Shown: piece after piece, positions 36,908 to 48,674 of the stretch | Numbering within the stretch: the first letter of the stretch is position 1 | Layout: every line of letters starts with the position of its first letter | NCBI RefSeq assembly: GCF_003672135.1 | Contig: NC_039516.1 | Span: 6,369,838 to 6,433,837, forward strand | Length of the DNA: 64,000 nucleotides | Origin: Ooceraea biroi | Lineage: Eukaryota; Arthropoda; Insecta; Hymenoptera; Formicidae | Reading direction: 5' to 3' | The notes under the pieces: generated by a model | Database searches by the model: none | What the model saw: the letters and a program-made list of their open reading frames with translations, nothing else | What the model was told of the DNA's origin: nothing | Position numbers and translations under genes: made by a program

Positions 36908-37048
36908 TTGAAAGTGACTGTGTTTTTAGATACCGAGCCCTCGAGTGGTGATTAACTCCGTATTATCACTCATTAATCTGCTGGATAAACATCTTAATTA
37001 ACCATTTAATCGCAAAGGCCAGTAGATCGTATAATGAATAGTTTAACC
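36908..37048. repeat. Paired AT-rich element, copy B
   Basis: It aligns to copy A at an offset of 657-659 bp over about 140 bp, at roughly 60-65 percent identity by eye. ATTAACTCC is at 36951 and TTAATTAACCATTTAATCG at 36994. The inverted-repeat arms are weaker than in copy A. Confidence 0.6.
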
Positions 37049-39980
37049 AATCTTTTATTTCTCGTTTAATTTAAGTGGACATTAAGTTTACGAAATCTTT
37101 ATATAGTGTGTTTACTTCTTCCACCACAATATCAGATTTTCAATGTTTTATAGAAGATACGATAACGATGACGAGCATCCTCCTTTGGAATTTTCCTTTG
37201 GCTATTCGTCATTAGAATTACTAATGACTGTTTTCAACTATTGAATAAACTATTGAACAAACGTAGGATATAAATTTACAGTGGAGGGAGGACTGTCACG
37301 AAGAGAAAAGTTAAGGCTACGTCGTGCGTACGCGGTAGGCAAATAAAGAGGAGGAATTTCATCGATCGATCATATTCTATTCATTCATCTAGCCAATCTT
37401 CATTTACGTCAATAGTTTCCTTGGCGGCATATGCGAGCACACACGTGGACAACCATAATCGACGTATTAGCGACAACAGCACATGCTGCTCGCGGTGGAC
37501 GAAGACCGGGCAGGAGGAGAAGCGCTTATCGGTGCATTTTCGAAGTGCCGTTTTACGTGCGCGCGTCACCAACGACATTACCACGAGGAAATAGATAAAG
37601 AAATTCTTACGTAAGCGAACTCGGAACAAACGAATTTTCATGAGCGACAAGTGTTTGTACTCGAACGGCCAATGTCGCGCTCGAACCGACGAGGATGTTA
37701 CCAAGTTTCTCAATCCATCTCAACCGTATGAAGACACGACGTAGATGAGGCTGGCGCAACCAGAGATCTCGCAATGAGTCTTGCCTGGAATTCGCGTCGA
37801 GAAGCGGTTGGAACGGCGACGTTTAGTATGGGGAATTCCTAATTAACTGATACCCGTCGAGCCGATAACTCGCCCAAGCCCTCGGCGGTGAGAAGCGCAT
37901 AACGAGGTTCCCGAATAACGAGAGGATAACAGAGAACAAAAAGAAGAACGCAAACGCTGACTCCACAAGGCGGGCATAAGTTAGTCACTAATCCCTCGGC
38001 GAACGTCCGGTCAAAGACCACTGCCGGCGACTATGAAAAATTGCGCTACCACCCGGCCTTGAAATATTTCACGTGCGATCGCCACCTACGTGCGTGTCCC
38101 GCCGGGAGAGAGACGTACACATGCAAATCCACGATAACGACGACGATGACGACGGTGAGGATGGCACGTGTATTCTCATATGCATCCACGCGAGTGCATC
38201 GGCACGAAGAGGCATCAGCCTTGGTGCAGCGGGCAGCCTTGATCTCCGGCAGCGGTTCGTTAGATGCGCTAATGGCCGCGCGGGTTATTAGGATACCACC
38301 GCGAATTTATCGATATCCAGGCGCGTGATATTCCTCGCGCGTCCGTAGGTACGCGAGTTTAAAGAAAATGGGTACGCAAATGGGTGCGGATTGATAACTG
38401 GCGGATTTTTGACTCCTTCCGTATTAGGGAATTTAATTGTTACGTTCGATGTTTTATTTCGCGTTAATGTAGGTGCGCTTTTATAGTTATATAAATATAT
38501 GTAATAGTAAAATGATATATTAATTATTAAATGTGTTTATCTGTTATATTTTTGTAAAACTTAACAATGTAAATCTATTTTTGTATCTTAAAATACCATT
38601 CTATTTACACCATTCCCAGAATATCTTATGGCTTTTAAAGAAGATTGCTAATAAAAACTCCAAGACGTGATTGCCAAACACATTAATTCACGTAACTAAA
38701 TAGCTATTAAGTGACATAAAAACACTTTGTTGCAGCTCTGCGACTGAATTTTGCTGCGATAACTGATGATCCTTCACCTATTATTAACAGTCGGAAATAT
38801 TTCAATGAAAAAATAGGAGGCCGGACACTTGGATGATATTGCAGAAATCGTTGAGATAAATAATTCATTCGCGACACGTGGAAACTTGTATACCGTGGGA
38901 CCGGTTTCTCGTATTATTCTCGCGTTATTTATTCCACAATATAATTATGTGCGGAACCAGTTGCCAACGCGCCGATGAAACTCTGCCCGAGTTCCTCGGA
39001 CAACTTACCTCGGGATCGCGAACGAGTGAGACCGACGATGACGTCGATGACAGAGAAGCCGAAACGACATTCCCGCGAATAATTTATTCTCCGACGAGTA
39101 CGTGAAAACGATTATGCGTTCATTGAAGTTCGCCGGTGTCAGGCCAAATTCCGTCATTAATTCGTTTGATCAACTTTGTTAATGAAACACGTGTCATCGG
39201 ACGGACGTGGTCCTCCAAGGACAACTATCGACTGTTACCAAGTAGCAGGCCGTACAAAGTCGGCAAAGGAGCAGATCGGGAACCTTCGGATCCTTGATTT
39301 CTCGCGATAACGAGAAGCACGGAATACCAAAGCCGAGCCGGAGAACGACGCTCGCGATTCCGGTCCACGTTCGCCGAATGGATCTTTACGGATCGACGAT
39401 CTCGTGCCGGTGGAAATTTGAAAAGCCCTCCGTGCCCAACTAACGGCAGCATGTATAATTAACGGTGATGGATAAACGTCGAGCGCGCGAACGTCAAATT
39501 CTGATGGTTACAGATGGATCTAAATTAATTCTCGGCACATTAATGACAACTCCTATGAACGACGAGCCGCGAACGTCGACTCTTTCCGCGACGATCCTTT
39601 CGCTTGAGTTTCTTCCGAGCCGCGGGTGGTCCGATCTTACGCGCCGTATCGGCGATAGTCGCTTGCATCTCGCGATCTCAACTAATTATAGTGACAACCT
39701 GATAAAGAGACGCTTAGTACCGCCCATTATGCTCACGGCGCAGCTTTCTATCACGCTTTCTATTCACGGAGAGGGATATCAAAATCGCCGATCGAGAGTT
39801 TGTTTACTCGCTCAGCGTTCGACGTTCATACGGCCAATTACAACAAGGCCGATACATCACCGAGAAAACATTCGAAAATGTGTATGTGCAATTATATAGA
39901 CAAGTGCGATAATATTAACAACGGAGAGTAATTATTTCCATTATAAGTTAACAATTATATTCTACAATTAGAGATGCGTA
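37049..39980. other. Gene-free, mixed composition
   Basis: AT-rich at 37050-37300 and again at 38390-38860, CpG-rich between. A CGA/GAT trinucleotide patch lies at 38123-38160. No exon supported. Confidence 0.55.
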
Positions 39981-40330
39981 TTTAGGTTGTCCCGATATAA
40001 AAAACGAATTTAGTTACATTGTTTGCATTTCCCAAACATTCTATGAAATATCTACACAAATGGTTTTCCTTCTTTTCCGTTGATTTGTTGGTTCCGCGGA
40101 TTAAGAATTAATGATAATCCTTTGAGTCCCAATTCATATCGTTCCAATAATCTAAACGTAATTATTGACGAATACTTTGAAATTTTGGAGAAACAGATCG
40201 ATAAGCGGAATGAATCTCTAAATTCTTAATCACCACTTCTGACTGCGAAACTGGAACGGGCGTCCTATGTCCAATCGTACGATATACAATACACTCAACC
40301 CCGACGAAAGAAGTGAAAGTACAATGTAAT
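39981..40330 (+). mobile_element. Possible mariner-type terminal repeat and remnant
   Basis: TTAGGTTGTCCCGATATAAA follows a TA dinucleotide at 39979-39980. This resembles the TTAGGTTG... terminal repeats of insect mariner elements, which insert at TA. The following 340 bp are CpG-poor. I find no matching inverted end and no transposase reading frame, so at most a decayed fragment remains. Confidence 0.25.
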
Positions 40331-42120
40331 GCGGTCGATTTAAGGATGCCGAAATTCTTATTTAGTATACGTATTTAGCGGTAATAGAATTGGCAGCGAA
40401 ACAGCCGCTGCGACGCGTCGCGCCGATTATGCAAGAGCCTGCGGCGAGTCTGTGAGACGGAAAGGGGCGAAAAGAGAGAAAAAGCAAGGAAGAGAGAAGG
40501 AGAAGAACGCCTCTTGCAGATGAGGAAGAATTATAGCTTTTGGACCAATGCACAAAGGTGTCGTAGCGGGTGAATAAAAAGCCTAGTGCCCGATAAGCCA
40601 AGTTGGCAGAGTCCGAATCGCGGAGCGCACCAAGTTAAAGGAGGATCGTGCCTTCTTCTCACGAGGGGTGGGCCCGGCATCGTGATACCTACCGTCTCCG
40701 GGCTATCCGCTCGTTCTCCTCGTGGGAGCGCAATAATACATCCGGCCTGGGAGAGATAAGAGGAAAGAAAAGGCGGGAAAAAGCCGCTGCTCTGGCACGA
40801 CTTCTCCCGTTCGGCTCGATCGAGAATACGGATACGCGCCGCGGTGAGGAAGTGGCGAAGCCGCCGAGTAAACACACGGTCATCGCGGAGTGATTCGATT
40901 GCGTTACGCGGTTATGCTAATCGGGGTGTTAACGAATGCGGAAGTGTCGGCCGTATATCAATTTCACGTTTCCGATCGATGATAACCGTCGGGAGTCGAA
41001 CACCGCCGCCACTAGCCAAGTATTCGCTTATCTTATTTGCCTCGGCGAAATCGACGGTTACATCGCGTTAAACTGCGATTGTTCGCGAACGGACGCGATT
41101 GTTGCTACCAATGCCGACTTACAATGCCCGTTCGTCTTCCACGTATCTTGGATTAATAGATTCGTTGGTGGTCGTCACGCGACACGTATTATCCGTTCGA
41201 TAGATCGATATCGCGCGCGTGTATTCCGCGAAAAAACAATGCTTGTCAGTCAGCTGATTTTACACTGAGGCCTTGGCAATCGTCAATGCGTCGAGCAAGG
41301 TTCCAGACCATTAACACGCAAGCGAATCCGCAAAAAGAGGTAAAGAAGTTCCTGGTAAACAGAGCAATTTGCATAATGTGATATTTTATAACAGACAATT
41401 TTAATCTGACACACAAACAAACATACGTTGAACAAACGTGATTGGAAACGAATCATTTAATATGTGAGCGTCCGATACGTGCACTCAGACCTTGTTTGTT
41501 CTGTCAAGGTATTTTATTAGTCCTCGATAATTGTTTGGCCATCGCATCGTCGCGAGACGGATTCGCGCGGATTCACGAGAATTCACGAGAATCGATATCC
41601 CACAGAGTCTAATTTGACCCGGCACGCCAGTGGGTCATCGATACAGTTTCAACTCGGGTTTCGCTCGCTTCCACGATTTTAAAACCGTCTCGCGCACGCT
41701 CAATTAGGCCACATCGGTGTATACACTATGTCGGACGGCTTTAACGGCCCTTATAATCTTATCGGTCGTTAAATGAAAGAGAGGAAACCGAGCGGTCAGT
41801 TGGGAAACAACTATCGATAAACGTAAGGAAGCAATCATCCCCCCACGGAGTCCATATCCCGTTTAAGGCGCGAGATCGATCGTATCCTTCCCAAATGTCG
41901 GTCATCGACCGAAGAGGCCCAAACGTGTTCCTCTCAATCGCGTACGCTCCGTTACGCTCCCTCGTCCTATCATCCGAATAAATCATCGACGTGCGCTACG
42001 AGCGCGGTAAAGAGATAAATCGCGCGCGCTTCCCTTCTTTCGCCGAGAATCGACCGAAAATCGTATACCTTGCCGTTCGCACGAACGGACGTTTTTTGAG
42101 GCATAAGCTCATCATTATTC
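40331..42120. other. Gene-free stretch
   Basis: CpG-rich with a purine-rich patch at 40455-40510 and an AT-richer interval at 41340-41520. A 10 bp tandem repeat is listed separately. The frame at 40936-41268 (plus) has ordinary composition but no domain. Confidence 0.5.
41561..41592. repeat. 10 bp tandem repeat ATTCACGAGA
   Basis: One diverged unit (ATTCGCGCGG) is followed by two perfect ATTCACGAGA units. Confidence 0.85.
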
Positions 42121-43110
42121 ATGCTTTTGTTACGTGACGGATCAGCCTGGCGTCTTGCAGAGCGCGAGGCTAACTTCGAGTCCAGCTGCGTGGAGAATTC
42201 TCGCGTGATTATTTCGACACATTCGCAGGACGGAACACGGTCGTATCCTTCGCGCCGTTACGAAATCATCGAGTACGGTCCCGAGGTCGTGCGGGCAGAA
42301 GCCGAGCGTGAGTCATGCGTGTGTCCCGCGAGTTCGCATCTCGAGTTCCGTGATACCGGGCGGCACTCTGGAAGGGTACTCTCTGTCGATTGTCCGGAGC
42401 GGCGGACGACGACGTCGCTCGTGTTCGGGCGCGTTGCACTCGAGGAACGGCAACACGAGTCGACTATGCATCCTCGCATTCCTCTCTCACGCTGCGGCGG
42501 CGGCCGGCCAGGGCCGGCGGCCCACACACAACTATCAAACATTAGAGGGGGCCCCCGATGGCCACCGCGCTCGTATAAGGCCTGTCTCGCCTCCGTGGGC
42601 TCCTCCTGTCCCACCCTGTACTGATCCCTATCCTCTCTCCCTCACCCCCGGCCCCGCGGCGGGTCATACATACGCACGAATACATCAGAGAGAAAGAGAC
42701 GGAGGAAGAAAGAGAGGATAAGAGACGACGAAAGAAAGAAAGAGAGAGAACGGTCGAGTACGTGTACCTTGATACGGCCCCGGCTGTCCGACCGGCCCGG
42801 TCGGGACCAGGCTCCTGCTGGACCCTCGTCCCTGCGTTCCGAGAAGTCGCAGACTGCAACGAGGAAAGTGCCAACTCCGTTGCAGACACAAAAGAGGCGG
42901 TCATCCACGTATACCGCCCATGCCGTGACGTAGCTGCTTTTGCAATCAAGTATGCGAGCAATTTCTTTTCTTTTTCTCCTGCGCTCTCTTCTTCTCGCGT
43001 TTGCACTTTCCGTTTAAGCGCCTGCCGCGCACTCGCGGTGTCCGCGCGAGATCCGGGAAACCGGAGGCCTGTGGTCGGCCCGAGTCGTAATCGTGCTTAG
43101 AAATCGAGAA
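42121..43110. other. GC-rich stretch with CT/GA strand switch
   Basis: GC-rich (GGC/CCG blocks at 42490-42530). A CT-rich patch at 42628-42650 is followed by a GA-rich one at 42687-42750. TATCCTCTC at 42629 and GAGAGGATA at 42713 are exact reverse complements. A 167-codon frame (42121-42624 plus) has no domain. The GC content and CT/GA patches could mark a promoter, but no gene is recognised beside it. Confidence 0.5.
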
Positions 43111-43790
43111 TGGAGAAGCCATCAGCTCTTTTCCGGGAGTTAAAGAGGAAGTTTTGAAGTTACGATAAAGGATGTTTGTAAAAAGTGCTCTTCGAGCTAT
43201 TCAAATGACGAGATTTGAAATGAGCTTTCTTACATTCAAATTACGCCATTGTGTTTTAATAAAAAAATTACGTATGTATTGCGACGATTGTTCTACCCTT
43301 TCGAGGAATAAGCCGGGAGACTTATATCGAAAGATGCAAAATCTAAAGTTGAATAAAAGATATCGATATCTATTTCGATAAACAGGTATGCACCTGTCGA
43401 TGACGTAGGGCAATTTGCAAGGCGTTTCCGTTATTACAATATCGCGGCACGTAAACGGCAGTGCTTAACTCAATCGATGGCATGATAATGAAATAGCGGT
43501 AGCTTTGAATTGAGAATGCGCAATCTTCCGGTGCTAAACGTTCGGATTACGACAATTTACTTGAAATACTTAATAAGTAAGGTTTCTATTTACCAATCTT
43601 TCATTGCAACCGCACGATCGATATACGCAATCAATAATCGATCCTACGAAATTCCGGAAAGAGAATATGAAGAAACTTTGACATATCTTGTTGCTAGTTC
43701 AAAAATGGTAAAAATATTCGACATTATGATTTCGGAAAATTATGAGGATCCACGATAAAAGATAATCAACAGATCAAGCAATCTTGGGCA
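43111..43790. other. AT-rich block with protein-like but unrecognised frames
   Basis: Plus-strand frames at 43172-43381 and 43510-43758 have balanced composition, the second ending in an acidic stretch. Neither matches a family I know. The palindromic GATATCGATATC lies near 43358. Confidence 0.35.
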
Positions 43791-46400
43791 GTATTACGTA
43801 AGTAAGAAGCAGCAGCATCGCGAGGACACACGTAATTTCGCAGATAGATTTGCGGAATATTCCGGCAGTGGCGGAAATCGGACGGAAGAAGGGTGATCCG
43901 CGCGATCGTGAAAGCGCATTAAGCAACGTCAGCTGCCAGCAGGGGAAGCTGGGATAGGGGATCGGCTATCGTGGCCCATACCACGATTCATTAGTTAAAT
44001 AATGCTGGCGCGTACGGTCATTGGCCAAAGGCTCGGTTGTTACGGGGTTACTCGACCGACCGCTGCCCGCTGTCGACCAGGTCGACCAGTTTTCGCGGTG
44101 CGCCGGTACCGCGTTAGTAAAACAAAAGCAGGGACGAGCTGTACGGAGTGGGCATAACGGATCGTTTAGTCGGGCCAGCTGCCGGCTATTCGCGCTGGGG
44201 CGGGCGAGGGAGGAATTAAACAAAAGTTACGATTCCGTTCGGAGATTACAGGAGGTGATTATTCGCGGGCGTGAAGGAGATTCGACCACGCGGGCGTTTC
44301 CATCCCTCGAATTTGAAATACGGTTGCGCGTGTTGCATTGCACGGGGCCGAAAGTAGGCCGCGCATTGTCAGATTTAAATCGCGTATCGCGATAACCCAC
44401 ATCGGCCGTTAGACGGTAGACAGGTATACCGGCACGGTTGCGGGAACAATGGACGCGGTTAAACGAGGACGTAAACACCGGCTTTCCGAAGAGATCAAAT
44501 GCGATCTCCTCGAGCGAGCTGGTCTTCGATAAGAGATCTTTCGATCGAGATAGAGGTGGACGACGTAGCAACAATCGCCTCCTTTTCGCGCCTCGCCACC
44601 TTTCACGACGGGAACGTATTTACATATGATTTTCCAGGACGGTGAAATTTTACCTGTGTATATTTTCTCTTTATCTTGAGATGTACTCTTATCTTTTTTA
44701 CATTGTTCGTTTAATCATGTGTGACTGAAACGTTGTCATTTACCTACCGGAACAGAGCGATGTATATTCAGAATAAGAATTTCCTATCCCACGTTATATC
44801 TACACTTTCTGCTTACATGTATGTATCTCTTTCTGCATGTATAATTATAAATTTCCCGGAGGTACCACGATCAAATATAATTCAACGTTGCGAATGTCCT
44901 GAATCTACTTTTAAATTCTGCAATTCCTTGATGGTCGAGGAAGGATCCGAAGGATCGCATTCGTTAAGCAGGCACGTTAAATCGAGGGTTCCCCGATAAT
45001 TCTCGCGTCAGACAGGCGTGATCGGAGCTGCTGGGCCCGGCGTGCGAGTCGAACAATGGGAAGGGCTGAATGCATGAACGCCTCCGCTGATTTTTTAATC
45101 CGAGTCCGATGGGGCAGGAAAGAACAGAAGAGGAAGAGGAGGTCTTTGACTCGTCCGATAGCGCGACGAATTGGGCCCGGTGGAAACTGCGCGCAATCTA
45201 AATAGCAGGTAGATACGAGTTCCATGGCCCCATCATCTATCCGTCGCATCCAATATCGCCATAATTCGCGCGCGACAATTAACGATACCGGAGCGCCAAC
45301 TGATCGATTATCGAAAACTTAAAGAGTGACGCGGTTTTGTTTTCGGCATACCGCACGTGTCAGTCGCCGTTTAGCTCACTCTTTTCACGGGTACTTTATC
45401 GGACCCACGAAACCGCAGCTGCGGCCTCTTGAAACAGTGAATGACTACGGCTAACAAGCCATCTTTTCAGAACTCTTGAAAGATTTCTCAAATAACGAGA
45501 CTGTACTGTACGCTTTTAATGTGTCAGGCATGGGTGCTGATGTTGAAATTAAAACGGAGATTAATTAAAACGAATGCGAAAATTATAAAATAAAACAAGA
45601 ATTGCTTTTAATGAGTCGGGCACCACTTTTTTACTGTTAACATTAAAATTAATGTCTGATTGCTACAGTTAATTCTCGACCGCGAAGAATTAGGAATTTG
45701 CATTCCGAAAAAGCCAATTCATCTTTCTAGAGAAGAACTAATCTCTATTTAATTGAATTAACTCTCGAAAACAATTGAAATCGATTTTATATCCATCAAA
45801 GAATCCCTCTGAGAAATATCTTGTGCAGTATCATCAGTGTAATAGCATGAAATTTAGCAGCTGCTGTTATAACGTATCGTTTGTCGTCGGTAGATTGACG
45901 GATTGATTGGCTAATTGCTAACCGATCGCAGCTACTTGTCGTTTTGCATTCTTTCACTGTATCAAAAGACTTCGACATCGGATGTGTTAACAACGGTTTT
46001 GACGCTCGGAGCCTGGGGAAGCTGTAAAAACCGCCAAAGTCCAAGTCCGATGACTCGACGGTCGACGCTAAGAAGCTCGTTTCTCCCGTTAGCGCACTGC
46101 ACGGTTTATTACCGCGCCGTTCTATTTACGGTAGCGTAATATCGCGCGGCGCCGCGTCGCGCCTCGTTCATCCGTCCGCTCGTCCGTTTGTTCGTTTATT
46201 CGTTCGTTCGAAAAAGCGGATATAATCGAGAACGTAATCACCGAGTCAGGAATAAAAGCAGGAAGTGCTTCATTCCTATGTAAATCCAAAGACAGCGCCG
46301 CGCCTCCCAGACTTCCTTTCACCGTGTAGACAATGTAGCGGTAGCTTGGGAGGCTCCTGCGGCGCGGCGTCTGTTCGCGATTAAACATTAGAGACTCGTG
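43791..46400. other. Gene-free, mixed composition
   Basis: CpG-rich at 43790-44640 and 44990-45480, AT-rich at 44640-44930 and 45480-45880. The repeated GTCGACCAG string (44072, 44081) is a short tandem. No exon supported. Confidence 0.55.
46162..46211. repeat. TCCG/TTCG tetranucleotide repeat
   Basis: An imperfect tract of TCCG, TTTG, TTTA and TTCG units, similar to those at 7141 and 8814. Confidence 0.85.
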
Positions 46401-47806
46401 AGTGCCGTGGAATGGTCCCGGGCGATGTCTTCTTCCTCCTGGACCGTGTCAATGACCAGGCAGAGTATAATAGAATCGGGGAGATCGCGTGGATGTTGAA
46501 AAAGTCTCGCACCCGCGCCAACAAAACGATGGCGTTTCTCCCCCGAGGATGAATATGATCGACGACGAGGCTCGCCTCGCGAATGACTTTCTCGGGGCTT
46601 TCTCGATACCGAAACCAAACGGCGGGTGGGCGATGGGGAAAAAGAACGCCGAGGAAAGTATCCGCACTGAGGTCACCAAGGAAGACGGGAACACGCGTGC
46701 AGCCGTGAAGTTAATCGCCTCCCCCTGTGAACGGTGAACGGTGACTTTCACGCGGAGACTCGAAAGCTCTGACGATGCGCGATTTGTGAATACGCAGGGC
46801 GACTAGACACAATCGCCGCTTCTCTCGAACAGTCTGATCAATTAATTTGATCGGATTGAAGTTTCCTTAATGCGCAGATAAGAGCGAATTTTTTCGAATG
46901 TCTTGTAAAGATCTTCCTCTCACTTTCCCTTCTTCTTACTAGTCCTGCGACTAAAGGAACATTCGGTTTCAGGATACCCGGTACGAGTATCAAATTTCTT
47001 ATTTATCCTTCATTTGCCATCGAAATGGGCTGTCGCAACCACTCCGACGAAGCGCTCGCTCTTGCCGCGTTAAATATTTACAAAGCTCTCGTACGACAGA
47101 ATGATAATTAAGATGTCGTATTATGCTTTGAGGAATGATATATAAACGTAATAATGTATGAAGAAAAACGTCTCGTTGCTGTTTAACGACGTAACGATGT
47201 AAAGATTAATCGTCGTGTGCGACACGCCAGACTTTCTCGCGAGAAGTTCGATCAATTCCGCGATAGATTCGCCATTATTCATATCCAGAATCCGTAGGGC
47301 TTCACGGCGAAATGATTCTCGTCGCCGGTAATAGCCGCACGTTAAAGACGTCACTTCGGCCGTTAATATTGACTGATGCACATCCGACGTATTTATTGTC
47401 CTGGGTCTTTTTTGTGTTCGCCACGTACGATCGTTCCGACCGATCCTGCCGAATGGCGCGAGTCTCCTTAGAGTCGTAAAACGAAAATTTACAACCGCAG
47501 TTAACATTTAACCATCAGTTGCGGCTTGCCGTGTGTATATATGGCGGCACTCCGTAATGAGACAAAAAGAGTCTCGCGACGAATAGGTAAGTCGGTAGAG
47601 GCACCTTTTGTGTTTTATCGCGCTTTCCTCGTCACCTCGTCCACCGTTTCGCCATGTTCAGCGATAATGCACGATTTCGCGGCACGTGTCGCGTTCTGGC
47701 GAAGGTCGTCAAACTCGGACACGTCATCAGATGGATATAATCCGAGGAATTCGCGAGAATTACATGTATACGATCGTTAACACCGCGGCCGCTCGATTGC
47801 ACGATG

Positions 47807-47828
47807 ATTAATGCATTAATGCATTAAT
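47807..47828. repeat. 22 bp perfect palindrome of TAATGCAT units
   Basis: ATTAATGCATTAATGCATTA plus AT is its own reverse complement and contains two overlapping ATGCAT cores flanked by TAAT. This is typical of POU and homeodomain binding sequences, so it may be a regulatory site. Confidence 0.85.
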
Positions 47829-48660
47829 ATTGCATTTCGCCAAAACTTTCGATCAACTGGAAAAAATTCGCACGATTGATCACGACTCTCATCAGCATCG
47901 ATGAAAAGTAAATCTTTGATGCTAAATGGCGTACCCTCGTTACGAATCGTCTATACATGGGAGATTGCTATGTTGCAACGGGAGAAAAACGCTTGACAGT
48001 CGGCGTCCCTTGAAAAGCTCCGCCAAGCTCCGGGATGTTAATCGCCATTACGATAGCGGTGGTAGATCTACCTGCGCGGGAGGAAATGACGTCGGGGGTC
48101 CGCGATAAGAGCCCACACTCCGTAAACGAGACGGCCGCGTTATAATAGAAAGCACACGGGCGGCCACCGTGTAATGGAGCATAAAGCTGGCTTACGTGCG
48201 CGATTTGTGCGAAACTCGATAGGAGGCGGTTCGCACGATCCACGAAACTGGATCGGATGTGTATCGAGGCGCGAGGAAACAACGGCCGCGCGGCCGGCCT
48301 TACGCCGGTCGCACGGAAAAGAAGGCAAGAAAGAGGGACGATCTTATCGGAGCCGCCGATACGGATCGCGGATCCGTATTGATCGACGGATAATTGGATC
48401 GTGCCGCTCGCGGATGACCAATCGCCGATCGGCGAAAGTGGATGAATCGGCAAACATCGGCTTCCTTTGAGAGCGGCGTTGTTCGCCACGCGGTGTTTCG
48501 CCATGTACCTCCGTAAGGAGAACAAGCTCGGTGACTCGCGCGCGGAATCGCAACGCCGTCTCCTCGAGATCGAGATCGTCTGACGGGTTTATCAACGAGA
48601 GATCTTACTCCCTAAGCGTTACTTGGTATAATAGGCGCCGCGAGTCCCTCGTAAAAGTCG

Positions 48661-48674
48661 ACACGTCGACGTGT
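48661..48674. repeat. 14 bp perfect palindrome
   Basis: ACACGTCGACGTGT is its own reverse complement. No associated feature is seen. Confidence 0.85.
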
